From NCBI GenBank assembly GCA_949825065.1, contig OX463849.1, forward strand, positions 42,777,234 through 42,841,233: 64,000 nt of DNA. Direction: 5' to 3'. Positions 43,431 through 55,224 of this stretch are shown here, in pieces. This stretch comes from Odontocerum albicorne. Its lineage: Eukaryota; Arthropoda; Insecta; Trichoptera; Odontoceridae. How positions within the stretch are numbered: the stretch's first letter is position 1; each line of letters starts with the position of its first letter. The translations under genes and the position numbers were made by a program. The notes beneath the pieces are model-generated. The model searched no databases and was not told the origin of the DNA. It worked only from the letters and a program-made list of their open reading frames with translations.

Positions 43431-44327
43431 TTTTTAATACGATATAACGCGGTTGTTGTATATTTCATTGAGTGCTCCGTTTACCTCGTTTCCTGTTTTT
43501 ACTTTTTATATTAATCAGGATGTTGTTGTGTTATACTTAAATATTATAAGATTAAATCATATTAACTACGTAAAATAGTTAATTGGAAATATAAGCCATC
43601 TCCGTAGTCGTTACAAGCCAAAAAGCCTTAAACCGACTCTCCGTGTTCCAAATTACTGTCCTTTGCGGCCTCTCTTCAATCTAAATTTAGAATAATATAT
43701 TATCTTATCTAAATTTTATTCACTTCCAAATTTTATGTTATCTTTTTGTAACATTTAAACTATTTACCCAATGTTGGCGTATCTGTGATGAAATCATTTC
43801 AATCTCCAAGGTTAATGGAACAGCAAATGCACATATTTGTACCTACTTTTTTTACTAGTAAAGTTGTGTGGCCAAATTGCATCTCTTGCTTCCATTCGGT
43901 TTTACCTCGCTTGGAATTGGACGAGAAATTGATCCTTTATTATACCACGGGACTTGTTGGATATCCGCTTTCCTCGGGAGATTTCTCTGAATACTCGCTG
44001 AAAATACTAGAATTTCTTTAACACACTGGAAAAATAACATGTGTATCCTGTTCGCTCATTGCATTTTCTAAAAAGAATTCAGTTACACAAAGTACATATA
44101 TCTTCTTTCCCAGATCGTATTCTGAATGAACTTTGGTTAGATAGCACAAGTTTTGCTGACCATATCGAGTTCTTTCCATTTGTTTTCGTTTAATTCGTGC
44201 TCTACATATATTATTACTACCCTATATCTCCTTTCTTATTCTACTCTTTTATCATATTCTTATTGGTAAGACTGAGAAATTTGAAATGAATTGAATTTAA
44301 ATATCAAATGTAGATAATTTTTAGTTA
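43431..44327. other. AT-rich sequence, no gene recognised
   Basis: A 78-codon open stretch (43785-44021) shows no known motif. No repeats recognised. Confidence 0.4.
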
Positions 44328-44331
44328 CAAC

Positions 44332-44792
44332 TTTAGCGGATGTCCTTGAAGGACGCGCTGATGATTTTGATTGTTTGGTATTTAAATAAAATACGTCAAT
44401 TAGCAATGCGGAAAGAGAGAGTGAATGAATCGATGAATAATCAATAGTGATTAATTATGCTTTATTTATCGGTAAGTAGGTATTTATACATTTCAGAATG
44501 GGCGCGGGAGTGCGCCCGCAATATATTTTTATCTCGCTTCTGTGCGTGCAGAGATGGTCGATTGAAATATTGCAGACATCGCAAATAATATTGTGGGTAG
44601 ACAATTTGTTGGCGAAAACGGCGAGACAGCGCGATGCGTTCTCTTTCTACTGTGGAATTTATCGTAAATAGTATTTGTGGGTAAACAATTTCAATGTTTT
44701 GGTATGCGACCTTTGGACATATCCAAAGATCGTTTCGTCGGTCGTTGACCGTGTATGTTGACAATATTTCAGCGACGACAGTAGTTCCTACA
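44332..44792 (-). mobile_element. Solo LTR-like element, copy 3
   Basis: 461 bp. On the minus strand it starts TGTAGGAACTACTGTCGTCG and ends GACATCCGCTAAA. It is flanked by CAAC duplications (44328-44331, 44793-44796). Homologous to the copies at 5111 and 11304. Confidence 0.65.
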
Positions 44793-44796
44793 CAAC

Positions 44797-44929
44797 TATT
44801 AATACAAGATCCAATTTGTCCAATAAATATAATTATGTATTGTGAAATAAGAGTATTTTGAATTAGATAATTATAGAATTATTCAAATAATATTGAAAAT
44901 ATTTAATCCAACTAGGTTCAAATCATATG
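44797..44929. other. AT-rich spacer
   Basis: No recognised feature. Confidence 0.45.
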
Positions 44930-45020
44930 CGAACTGTGAGTTATTTACCTGCTCCAGTGGTTCACAACCCGAAATATTAATTACTGGGGCTGAAGACTAT
45001 GTGGTCTCTGGTATATCAAG
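44930..45020 (+). mobile_element. SINE-2 fragment
   Basis: CTGCTCCAGTGGTTCACAAC, CCCGAAATATTAATTACTGG and GGCTGAAGACTATGTGGTCT match the middle of SINE-2. Confidence 0.45.
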
Positions 45021-45276
45021 GGGTACCATACGAATGGATGAAAATTATTTTCATAGAATTAATCGGATTTTTTTGCTTTGTTTTGTTTCATATTTTATTG
45101 TGTTATGAAATGAAATATTTGTAAATTATTACCTTAATATTGTTGTACCAACAGAAAATCATTTTTGAAAATAAACATCTCTTTTGAAACTGCGTGAATT
45201 GGCTTCACAAAGAATAAAAGAAAACATTTTAAAAATTAAATTAAAATGACCTAATAAACCAATTTCTATTTTATTA
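45021..45276. other. AT-rich spacer
   Basis: No recognised feature. Confidence 0.45.
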
Positions 45277-45278
45277 TA

Positions 45279-46218
45279 CGAGGCATATCCAGAAAGTAAG
45301 TGTACTGAATATTTGTAGGTTACAATTTTTTTATTTAAACAAAAAAATTACGTGGTTACCGTAGTACCTCCATATATAAGCTATTTTTCGACATAGTCGC
45401 CATTCCTCTCAATGCAGGTGGTGAAGCGGGGTATCAACTTTTTGATGCCTTCCTCGAAGTAGTTTCCCGCCAACCCCTCCGTCCACTTCTCCACCTCATG
45501 TACCTCCTCGTCGGTTGAAAACCCTTTTCTACCCATGTGCAGCTTCAGGGATGTAAAGAGATAGTAATCTGAAGGTCAGGGGAATGCGCGGGATGGTTCG
45601 GGACATCCCATTTAAACGAGGCGAGCAGTTCCGTGTGTCATTGTCGTGCAGCAGGCAGACTCCCTTTGTCAGCATGCCTCTCCTCTTGTTCTGAATCGCC
45701 CTCCGCAATTTTTTTAGGGTCTCACAGTATCTTGCAGAGTTGATGGGCTCCCCTTGAGGCATATATTCAATTAAAGTTATGCCTTGACAGTCCCAAAACA
45801 CGGATGCCATGATTTTCTTGGCTGAAATTGTGGTGTTGAACTTTTTGGCGGAGGGTGAAGAGGTGTGACGCCACTGTTGAGACTGCCTTTTGGTTTCAGG
45901 CGTGTAGTGTGCAACTCCCAAATGTGCAACCCAAGTTTCATCTCCAGTAACGATGGAGCGGAGAAATTCATCTCCATGGAGTTTGCAGCGCCTCAAAAAC
46001 TCTTGCCCGGCCTCCACTCGATTCAACTTGGCGGGAGATTCGATTGACGTTTTTCACGAAACGTGTTGTCGCGTCGACACTTCTCAACGTACTGACCTCG
46101 AACCGGTCTCGTTGCGGAGGGGAAGGGTCAGGCTACACGGAAGTGTAGCCAACATGTCGAAAATAAAATCCATCCGGTCGTGAGAGCCTCAGTACACTTA
46201 CTTTCTGGATACGCCTCG
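45279..46218 (-). mobile_element. Mariner-like element, copy B, intact TIRs
   Basis: Ends CGAGGCATATCCAGAAAGTA and (inverted) CGAGGCGTATCCAGAAAGTA, TA duplications at 45277-45278 and 46219-46220, 940 bp. It is nearly identical to copy A over most of its length and has the same missing N-terminal coding region. It has small deletions near 45505, 45575 and 45635 and an 18-bp insertion near 45915. Confidence 0.9.
45410..46026 (-). pseudogene. Mariner transposase catalytic domain, frameshifted
   Basis: From about 46026: NRVEAGQEFLRRCKLHGDEF, TGDETW (first Asp in the canonical GDETW form, unlike RDETW in copy A), a small in-frame insertion giving WVAHLGVAHYTPET, FWDCQGITLIEY, and CLLHDN (second Asp). 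Deletions near 45635 break the frame before the third-Asp block, which survives out of frame as PSDYY-like codons near 45560. The C-terminus is still recognisable to about 45430. N-terminal domain absent as in copy A. Confidence 0.82.
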
Positions 46219-46220
46219 TA

Positions 46221-46564
46221 TTTCAAATTGTTAAGACAGCAAAACACGAAACATGCTGATATCAATATACATATATATTTTTATTATGTTAACAAATATT
46301 TTACGAACACCTGACAATAATTTCTTTTGAAACATTCTTTCTAGAATTTTAAAACTCAGGTTATGCATTTTTCAGACCTGTAATTTCTAAGAAACGAGTG
46401 TTGGGAATAAATAAATGTAACTTCCAATTAAAATACCTGGAAATATTACGTTGTAGAAACATATTTGCTGTTTAAAATTCTTAATAATACGACGAAATTA
46501 TAAAGTTTATTTTAAAGTTTTTCCTTTTTAATATATTCTCCATGAACTCGAAATACATTTTTCA
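46221..46564. other. AT-rich sequence, no gene recognised
   Basis: No recognised feature. Confidence 0.45.
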
Positions 46565-47290
46565 GATCTTTCAACAAGTATATTTATATCCACAAAAAAA
46601 AAAAGATTCGTTTATGCCCTCAAAATAAACCGAAATTGCACTTTTAACTTCTTCATCGTCCGTCAATTTCTTCCCTCGAAGTTCTTTTTTCATATTTGGA
46701 AACCAATAATAGTCAGACGGAGCCAGTTCTGGGCTGCAGGGAGAGCGATTTAATGTTTGGAAGTTGTGAAGAGCAGCTAATGCAGAATTGCTTTTAGGCA
46801 TGTGTATGGGTGCATTGTCATGAAAAAGTAGAACCCCCTTTGTCCATTTTCTCCTTCACAACTTTTTTTAACTGCATCAGCAGACCAGAGTAGTACTCTC
46901 CAGGTATTGTGATGCCCTTATCTTTGTTATCTATCTGCATTGCGACACTTTGAATTTCTTATGGTCTGCAAGCTGTTGTTTGTTTAGACGGGTGGGTATC
47001 TTCCAGCACAAGGTTTTCTACTTCATTGACAATGCTTGAAGAAGTGACCTCAACAGGTCGTTCTGGTCTGAGGTCTTCTTCAATCGATTCTCTCCCTTGC
47101 TTAAAAATACTATTCCACTTGGAAACCATTGTTTTTCCAGGGCAACAGTCCCCGTAAACCGTTAACGTCTCTTCCAAAATGATTTGAGGTGTTTTCCTTT
47201 GTTTTGTGAGTAACTTAATGACGGCGCGATACTCATTTTTTTCCATACTTGAGCTGTTATTAACGTTTGGCATACTCTCCCGACGACATC
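46565..47290 (-). pseudogene. Mariner-like transposase relic (third lineage)
   Basis: From 47273: MEKNEYRAVIKLLTKQRKTP, then VYGDCCPGKTMVSKWNSIFK, QGRESIEEDLRPERPVEVTS, the paired-like DNA-binding domain including the RPGRP-like linker. After a stop near 46959 come GEYYSGLLMQL, and HDNAP-like and SCSPELAPSDYYWFPNMKKE blocks (third Asp), ending RVHGEYIKKEKL. The first catalytic Asp block is deleted and the second lies in a frameshifted stretch. No clear TIRs were found. Confidence 0.75.
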
Positions 47291-49469
47291 TTAAACAATA
47301 CTGTCAACATTAGACTAAAACTTGGTGAATATACTAATAATGAGTCATATTATCGGAACATGCGCACTACCGCCCCCTCCCTTAACCCCGTCATTCTGCG
47401 AATTTATTGACCCCTTCATATCTATAAAAAACATGTACTGCAATTTAACTTTACTCTCCACATTGAAATCGGAAATATCTTACTCTATAAATCTTTTAAA
47501 ATGTATGTAGCTGTCATTGTTATGAACTTACCGACTGTTTTTCTTTTGTTTCGCGGGCTGCCCCTTTTGAATAGTATCTCGGATATTGACATTTTCAACA
47601 ACAACTTCAGGAAATGTTTTTATGTGAGTTAGTTGTTTCGGTTAGTAATACAGATTTCTTATTACTGTGTACATTTTTCTTCAAGCTTTAATGTTACTCT
47701 ATATAATTGGGTTAAATCTATATATGTTAGCTTTATAAAATAAATAAATAAATAATGCTTGAAAAGATTTTTCCGTTGGATTATAAAAGTATTGCTCACT
47801 TTTCGATTGCTTATTTTAATAATTTGCACTGCATTTTATCTGTCTTTAATATTTTTTTCCTCTTCATAAAATATATTATTAACCTGTTCACTTTCACTGT
47901 TCGTTAAAAATCAAATTCCACGAATCCTGTGCGCGGCACAATTTCAGCGTTTTTTTAATTTCTAAGTTTAAACACATATTTTGTTTAGAACCACTGATAT
48001 TTGATTACAACACCAAGTAAACATGACACTTAAGTAATTTTCTGATAATAAATAATAGTCAATACTCTTAAGGAGACTCATTAAATAAAGGAAATAAACT
48101 TAACATTACGTAAAATAAACAAAGGAATGCTACGATCAAATCAATGCTTCATGACACTCACCCAATCAAATGCATATAGCACTAGTAATGTTTATTTACG
48201 TAAAAGAGACTCTGTAATGTTTATTTACGTAAGAGAGACTCATCGCAGGACTCGATCCGCGCGACAGGTCGTTAATGCTGGAAATATTGAGAAACCAAAA
48301 AAATTCGGCGCTCTGTTTATTCAACAATATCTCATAAACTAATATATTATTTGACAAGGTTTTCAGAGATGTCGCTAGAATAAAGATTATTTTAAATTTT
48401 AGTTCAATTTTTATTCCGGTTTTGTGTCATTTTTTTTAAGTATTTGTGATTTGAAACTTGGATTGTCGTCAGATCACAGGCGTTTGTGCTCCCCGCGGGG
48501 AACACGTTAAATATCGCTTATTTAAAATAATCCTGGATATTATCATTCGAAATGCCAGTCCATCGTTTATGTGTACGTAATCAGTATTTTTATGTTTTCC
48601 ATAAAAAAAATCTCCGTACAGCATTAAGGGCAATAAACCATTCAAATTCGCATTATCTCCATTTTGTTCCGTCCACGTTTTCAATGTGGGTAGACTTGGA
48701 CAAAAATCAGCGAAGCCAAGCTTTATTTACACGACATCCTTTCGTTTTCTTTCTTACGCATTACAACGTAAACAGTAAGAGAGAGACGGGTATTATTCGA
48801 TACTTAACACTTTATAGTCGGTAGGGTTATGTGAACCAAAGTTGACCACAAAACTTGATTTCGTCGAGAATTCTAAAAAAATATTGAATAAATGAAGAGT
48901 TTTTTTTTTGCATGTAAACAGGGATGATTCTCCAAACGAAAATAACTAGTCTAAAATTGAGCCAAAAATATTTAAAAAAAGTTAATCTAGTTCATTATAA
49001 TTAGTGTCGACTTATTTCTAAACGAAATCCTAGTGGAATATCATTCTGCTTTTAAAAAAAATATTCTTAATAATTAAAAAATATTTAGAAATATTCTTCT
49101 TTTTCATTTTCCTCCTAGCTCTGTTCCATTACGTGAACTCAGCTTTTTGAATCTTCTCCAGAGTTACCAGCTTTGGACAATATCCTTCGCTTCTTCCAGT
49201 ACTCCGATGTTCTCCTCTACACACACCATCTATTTTTTCTTTGAATCACCATAAATATTCAATCATTAATATTCACTGACGTATTCAGAAGTAAAACATA
49301 GCTTCAATTGTTGTATTTTGAAGAGTATGATATATTGATATATCTATTCTCTCTTTTTCATTTCAAACACTTGTTGATATTCTATATTTTATCGCCTGTT
49401 ATTTTCTCATTCGAAAAGCAATACAACGCATAGCGTAATTTTGCATCCATGGACTCCAAAGTGTTAAAC
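47291..49469. other. AT-rich sequence, no gene recognised
   Basis: About 2.2 kb. TAATGTTTATTTACGTAA is duplicated in tandem at 48186-48240. Otherwise nothing is recognised. Confidence 0.45.
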
Positions 49470-49735
49470 TTAACAACTGGCATAGTATGAGTCTGTGGTC
49501 ATTCGATCTTCAAGACTCTCTCGGTTATCGACCTCCGTGAGGCATCGACGGTCGTTGGAGGCGTACGGGTTTCTTCGGCAGTTTCCGTAACCGTTCGGCT
49601 TAAACCGATCGTAGTCGACAATCTTCGTTAGGCTTCTAAGGCAGTGCAGCTGTATTTTTTGCTCTTTCGCGAAGATTCTCTTCATTTGCAATCCGTTTGA
49701 CGCCTCTGGCTTAAGTATATTGTACAGTTCCTACT
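49470..49735. other. Unidentified GC-richer patch
   Basis: Base composition rises sharply here against AT-rich flanks (CGACGGTCGTTGGAGGCGTA). The minus strand is open for 73 codons (RRNPYASNDRRCLTEVDNRE region) but matches no family I can name. It may be a fragment of a retroelement or an ancient exon. Confidence 0.3.
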
Positions 49736-49799
49736 AACATAAATCGCATACTTCATATTCGTAATTAACATTGTGGAGTTTTTTTTTCTAACAATCAAA

Positions 49800-50245
49800 T
49801 TCTGAAAGAGGGAAGAGTGAAAAGCCTTTATGATAGGCGAGTATGTATGACTAGGTGTATGGACGTGACAGAAATGAAAGATATGTGCCAGGATAGAATG
49901 AAATGGACAGACCGAAATGAGTCGAATAAATGCTGTAGAAATGTGTGCACTGTGATGAATATGTGGGAGGGGGGAGATAATGGATTAGGTATGATTGTAA
50001 ATTTAAAGCTGATTTATTAAGTAAGATCCAGAAGACCACTCTTAGATTGTTTGGACATGAAGAACGAATGAATAAAGACATACAAACTTAAGAAATATAC
50101 AGTTAAAATATGTACGAAAAGCGTGGTAGAGGAAAACCAAGAAATGGATGGTTGAATCAATTAAGTTAAGTAATATTCTGAAAGAAGGAAATGTTAAAAA
50201 GTCAAAGCAGTCGTAGAAGTTGTATGAAAATGTGTGTTTATTTAT
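49800..50245 (+). mobile_element. LINE-L relic, scrambled or duplicated
   Basis: Starts with VKSLYDRRVCMTRCMDVTEM and CQDRMKW (a LINE-L C-terminus). It then continues into ESNKCCRNVCTVMN (the earlier EMRALRR region), a WFGH region near 50050, and a GRGKPRNGWLNQLS block with KEGNVKKSKQS. So two overlapping LINE-L fragments of different subfamilies are joined. Confidence 0.6.
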
Positions 50246-50304
50246 TTACATGACAAGTTATTGTATGACATTATTTATGGAAATCAAGACAAATAAGTAA
50301 TAAT

Positions 50305-50480
50305 ATGTAATTTAAAGTGGACTCTCAATTTATACGACTCTGTATGCTGCGTTTCGTTTATATTGCCGTTGCTGTGTCCCCAGTAAACTGGGTGTTTATC
50401 TTTATCCTACTGAGGACATGGAAAAATATGTTGATGTCTTTTTTATCGATTATTGATTATTTCATACATGTGTCACAAAC
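50305..50480 (+). repeat. Dispersed repeat R1, copy 3
   Basis: TGTCCCCAGTAAACTGGGTG, CTACTGAGGACATGGAAAAA, TTTATCGATTATTGATTAT and CTCATCAACTTGACAAGTTG in the R1 order. It abuts a LINE-L tail directly. Confidence 0.6.
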
Positions 50481-50595
50481 TCTCATCAACTTGACAAGTT
50501 GTATGGATGTGAAAGAGGCGAAAAATGTGTTGCGATAGGAAAGTCTGGCGCTCTTTCCTCTCAGCCTTTCCAGACAGGGAATGATTTGTGTGTTG
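50481..50595 (+). mobile_element. LINE-L extreme 3' end
   Basis: TTGTATGGATGTGAAAGAGG (CMDVKEAKNVLR), then TTCCTCTCAGCCTTTCCAGA and CAGGGAATGA. It joins R1 at the GACAAGTTG boundary. Confidence 0.6.
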
Positions 50596-50769
50596 TATAT
50601 TTTTTTAACATCATGGAATATCATAGTGCTTGATATATTTTTTTTTCGTGTTTTGGATGAATGGTTTAAAAACACTATAAATTGCTGTTTTTTTTTTTGC
50701 TTATAAAAACGTCCAAATTCACTCTTGAGATTATTTTCTCTCTCGATGTTTTTAGCGTCGTGTTTTTTT

Positions 50770-50823
50770 CATTCGCGGTTTTGATCTCTATCGGATAGGT
50801 GATAGAGATCAAAACCGCGAATG
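50770..50823. repeat. Perfect 23-bp-arm inverted repeat (hairpin)
   Basis: The left arm starts CATTCGCGGTTTTGATCTCT (50770-50792), the loop GGATAGGT is 50793-50800, and the right arm (50801-50823) ends GAGATCAAAACCGCGAATG. There are no mismatches in 23 bp. The arms are about 43% GC in very AT-rich surroundings. It is too small for a typical MITE and lies outside any recognised element. Confidence 0.9.
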
Positions 50824-52194
50824 ACCCATTTTAACCAAAAAAATTATTCCGCGAGTTTTTTTAACCTTTGGGTTATCAGTTGATTTATTAATAACATATC
50901 AAAGTGTCTTCACGTCATACTTAATGTACAGATTTATTTATTTAAAATGAATCATTTTTTTACAAACGAATATTCCTTTAATTATTTGAATTACAATATT
51001 CTCACTTCCTCGTCCACACACCATGTCTTAGGATAGTAATCTTATGTTAAATAAACTTAGAATCTAGTTCTGTAAAATGTCGAGAGGACGATACGGTAAC
51101 TAACTTGGATATGGGCATATTTGGTTCAACAGGGTTTAGATGGATAGTGGCTGAATTAACACAATAACACGTGATTATAAAATATTCGATAATTTATGCA
51201 TGAGATGAACATTGGCAATTTGAAGTTTAATAGTTAGTAAATGTTTCAAAATACATGTTTTCTTTGTATATTTAACAATGAATAACTTTGTTATTCCAAT
51301 GGTTAGTTTGATCCTCGCTACACGTGTTTCTATATTATATCCTGAGTTTCTATTGAGGTGGAAAGATAGCCTCGGGATATGAGATAAAAAACATGTTTGG
51401 CGGGGATTAAGGCCATTAGTGAAATAACAAAGTAATAAATTGTTAAATATTCTAATATTCCACAACGTTTTAGCTGAAACTTTTGATAAATTACATATAC
51501 TTATTTTCACTGCCTAGCACAATCGAAATTATCATTCAAGCAGTGAAAATAAACAAATAATTTTAAGTTCTATATATTTCTTTTGGTCGAGTGATAATTT
51601 CGGCATTGGAAAACATTGGAAATAAATTTATATAGAATTTAAAATAAGTGTTTTTAATTTCAGTTATATATCATTAAAAAAATATACAAATTGTGTTGGT
51701 ATACTCGTATAATTTCTATTATAAAAAAAAAATAGATACAGATTTTATTATTAATGGAAGAAAATACTTCTGACAACGATTTTCTCATGGATAAATGTCA
51801 AATTCAATTGAAATCTCAATCGCAATATATTTCAGATATTTCCTGATTTCGTTTTTTTTATGATTAAAAACGTGAATAGATTCTTAATCGGTTTTCTGAA
51901 ATAGACATTTTAGAGAAGAATTGAATGATTCCAGACGAACTATTTTTATCAAAGAATTTTATTTTTTTGACAAGTTAACATATATATATATACTGTATGT
52001 ATGTTATTATTGTTTGCCTAGGGGGCGCCATTGACCCATATAAAATTTTGTTTGTCAAGGGGAAGCTTTATGATGCGCCTCTGGCCATTACAATATTCTA
52101 TTGGACACATAAATGAATTGAAAACCTTACCTTTATATATTTATCAAATATTTAAAAATATCGTTTAATAATATTTCACTCCGTTACGTTTTAT
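50824..52194. other. AT-rich sequence, no gene recognised
   Basis: About 1.4 kb with no recognised feature. Confidence 0.45.
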
Positions 52195-52325
52195 TTTGTT
52201 CAGTGCAGCCTGAGCAGTTTATTACAATTTGGTATTATTTTCCAACTTACTAGATTTTTTTTGTAACAATCGAATTTAACCCGAAACTCCGGTTCAAAAT
52301 CACACCTTCTAAGATGGTGTTATAT
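52195..52325 (-). mobile_element. SINE-1 degraded copy
   Basis: CAGTGCAGCCTGAGCAGTTT, ATTACAATTTGGTATTATTT and TCCAACTTACTAGA (tail), then ATCGAATTTAACCCGAAACT and CCGGTTCAAA (inverted head). Confidence 0.55.
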
Positions 52326-52435
52326 GGTGACATTTGTATAAAAACTATTTATTCCATATACGCCTTTAGAAAGTCTTGACGTTTACCCAAATATCTCATA
52401 AGGAATAAGATGTACGAATATATTGCATCTTTTTA

Positions 52436-52711
52436 GAATATGTTATATGCTTACAATTTATATTCGCCCCTGACCATTTTGGAATATGTTATATGCTTAC
52501 AATTTATATTCGCCCCTGACCATTTTGGAATATGTTATATGCTTACAATTTATATTCGCCCCTGACCATTTTGGAATATGTTATATGCTTACAATTTATA
52601 TTCGCCCCTGACCATTTTGAAATATGTTATATGCTTACAATTTATATTCGCCCCTGACCATTTTGGAATATGTTGTATGCTTACAATTTATATTCCCCCC
52701 TGACCATTTTT
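52436..52711. repeat. 46-bp tandem array, six units
   Basis: Units start at 52436, 52482, 52528, 52574, 52620 and 52666: GAATATGTTATATGCTTACA then ATTTATATTCGCCCCTGACC. Very few differences (AGAATA, GAAATA, TTGTATGC and CCCCCC variants). Its right end lies within about 10 bp of the 3' end of a SINE-2 copy. Confidence 0.9.
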
Positions 52712-52719
52712 TTATTAAT

Positions 52720-52992
52720 TTGTATGGTGCCTCCAAAAAACATTCGATTTGGTGTTAGACATCTTGAAGAGCGTGGTCGGGAGATAATATCTTCTTCTGC
52801 CCTGTTAATCAAGTTTACGGGTTTTAGAATCACTAAAATATCAACTCGTAGTTCGTCATCGCACGTGTTGGAAATACTACAGCACATGAAGATTGCCAGA
52901 CTAGGAACTTTTTTTTACTATCGTCGGAATCGAACTGAAATCCCCCGTTTGGAAGTTTTGTCTTTTCATCTAGACCACGTAGGTCGTCAACC
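52720..52992 (-). mobile_element. SINE-2, near full-length copy
   Basis: AAGAGCGTGGTCGGGAGATA, TTAATCAAGTTTACGGGTTT, TAGAATCACTAAAATATCAA, CATCGCACGTGTTGGAAATA, and the inverted tRNA-like head GGAATCGAACTGAAATCCCC to CTAGACCACGTAGGTCG. The copy is readable end to end. Confidence 0.7.
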
Positions 52993-53794
52993 GAATAAAT
53001 TATTTTATGAGTTTGTTATTTATTCATATATACGTTCATATGCAAAATTAATCCAACCCACAAAACACTGACCAATATAAGGCTGTATGAAACATAATAT
53101 GTGTCAGGATATATACATGGGCCTTATCTGATTATTCGAAAATTTGGATTCAATTCACATGATGAAAAATTCTTTACTATTTTCGGAAGAAAATCAATTT
53201 GGCTTTCTTGCTATACTTTTTCGAGTTATCGAATTAACTTGAACGTTTTCCGATGATATCTCTCGTTCAACAGATACAATTATCTTTAGAATTTATTATT
53301 CTCGTAAATTTGAGGTCCTTTCTTTTTGGAAGGGTTTTGTTTGATGTTTGATTGTTTTTTTTATCTAAATTAGAAATTGCTGTACCAACTATTAATTAAA
53401 GATGTGAAAAACTGGATAAAATCTTCTAAGATATAGTTTTTCAATCTATGCGACGCTGTTTCGAATGAGCGGGCTGGAAATTTGAAATTGTCTTTAAATA
53501 TTTTCAGCAATAAAAATATTTTAATATTTTTGCATTATAACATACAGAGGTATAAAATTATTTTAAAAAATTTACTTGGGTCACGAAACCAAAATGCATA
53601 CCTTTATATGGGTCACGGCTTAAAAATTTAAGAAACACTGATCTATAAGGTCGAAATGTAGATTTTCTTCCGTTATATTTTAATACTTGGTATGAATGGC
53701 GAAATATTTTATTTATTTGGATCTACCTAAAATTAACGATACAGTAGTAAAGTATACAGAGAGGACATATCTCTACATCTACCTATCCTCACAA
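52993..53794. other. AT-rich sequence, no gene recognised
   Basis: GGGTCACG blocks at 53579 and 53610 (CTTGGGTCACGAAACCAAAA, TATGGGTCACGGCTTAAAAA) form a small local repeat. No gene. Confidence 0.4.
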
Positions 53795-54060
53795 ACAGTC
53801 TTTGCTTTATGAGGTATATGGCCGACGGTAACGAACTAGATTTCTGTGCGGAAGATCGCCGGATCAAACCCAGCGTTGTCCCCTCGGGTGTATAAGGATG
53901 CCTATGACTTCGGTCATATCTATTCTTTATAGAAAAAATACCGGTGTTCTGCGATCGTCATGGAACTAACATTTGCTTGTCACCTTAACTTCGGGTTTGT
54001 TCTGGTAAGTTTGTGTACTACTTATTGAAGTGTAACAACTTGTACGCAACTATACTCGTA
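53795..54060 (+). mobile_element. Possible third tRNA-headed SINE
   Basis: GTATATGGCCGACGGTAACG (A-box-like) and GCCGGATCAAACCCAGCG (B-box-like) are spaced as in a tRNA. A GC-moderate body follows (CCTCGGGTGTATAAGGATGC, TTCTGCGATCGTCATGG). Only this copy was noticed, so SINE status is tentative. Confidence 0.3.
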
Positions 54061-54234
54061 TAATACACGTACAAGTGTCATCTATTTACAAGATTAACTG
54101 ATAATGTTCCTCGATCGTGAGAGATTATTTATCACATGTAGAAAGTTCCTACAAATATTTCAATGAATTAATCCGGGAATTTGTACTATTAACACGAATA
54201 TTGTTATTTTTGCATCCCAATCTAATAGAGCAAA

Positions 54235-54315
54235 ACTGTAAAGTCAACCTCGTGACCTAGTTGGGAAAAGTTTGTCTTCCATCTGGGAGTTTTGTGTTAC
54301 ATTTTCGATAGTCAT
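54235..54315 (+). mobile_element. SINE tRNA-like head fragment
   Basis: CCTCGTGACCTAGTTGGGAA, TTGTCTTCCATCTGGGAGTT and TTGTGTTACATTTTCG follow the SINE head order with a degraded B box. Confidence 0.4.
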
Positions 54316-54474
54316 AATAAAAATATAATTTATATAGCGCCGTTCAGAGAGCAAACTTTCCTGAAAGTAGCTTTGATGGTACAAAATAAAACATTCAAAA
54401 AGGTCACAGTCCAGTAAAAAGTTCGTAACAAGGTTATTATCACTTGGTGTGCGGCAGTATCACCAAACGTACGT

Positions 54475-54605
54475 CGTATCACCAAGCTACTTGCCTACTC
54501 CAGTGGTTCTAAAATCCGAAAGCTCGATTAACGGGTCTCTAGACCACGCTCCTTAATTTGTCTCGATCAGGCTCCTTGACATATCCGCAATACGAATGCA
54601 ATATG
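54475..54605 (+). mobile_element. SINE-2 fragment
   Basis: CTACTCCAGTGGTTCTAAAA, CCGAAAGCTCGATTAACGGG, TAGACCACGCTCCTTAATTT and GTCTCGATCAG match SINE-2 3' blocks. Confidence 0.5.
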
Positions 54606-55149
54606 GTGAGAAGCAATGAATCGTTTTTATTTAATTCGGATTTCCTTTGAACGCATAAATTAACTTAAATCCAATCAGAATTTTCCCATTGTTGAAAATA
54701 TCTCCCTTATTTAAAATCACCAAAGAAATATTTTATTTGTATAATTAAAATAAATAAATCGAATAACCAATCGGACAACCGAAGTCCCTTTTTAATATAA
54801 ATTAATTGTTTATTCAACGACATCCCGGATTCGTAAATTCGCCATTTATTTTAAGTATTTGCGTATAATTTGTTAAGCAATTAGTTAAATTACGCTTTTC
54901 AAATAAAATATGTCGTAAAAGCTTCTCCTACAATTACGATTCACTAACACGCACAGCTTTTTATGGACGGTTAAAAAAAACATTAAAAACATCGCTCGTT
55001 AGATTTTCTAATGAAATCATAAATCCTGACGTTTATAATCATCGTGAAATAATTATTATCCTTCAGAAATAAACATTATTTTAAGGAATAATAATACTTT
55101 GATTTTTGTCCAAATATAATGAGTGGTCCAGAGGCGGTTTTCGCCAAAA
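54606..55149. other. AT-rich sequence, no gene recognised
   Basis: No recognised feature. Confidence 0.45.
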
Positions 55150-55205
55150 AATACGAGACTTAAATTCATTATACACAATGAAAGTGTAATACAATAATAC
55201 AGACA
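55150..55205 (+). mobile_element. SINE-1 terminal tail fragment
   Basis: TATACACAATGAAAGTGTAA then TACAATAATAC matches the extreme 3' end of SINE-1. Confidence 0.4.
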
Positions 55206-55224
55206 CGAAACAACGCGTAGAAAC

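Noticed and set aside
43785..44021. 78-codon ORF as a candidate small gene
   Set aside because: No start context, motif or repeat evidence; its composition fits random AT-rich sequence.
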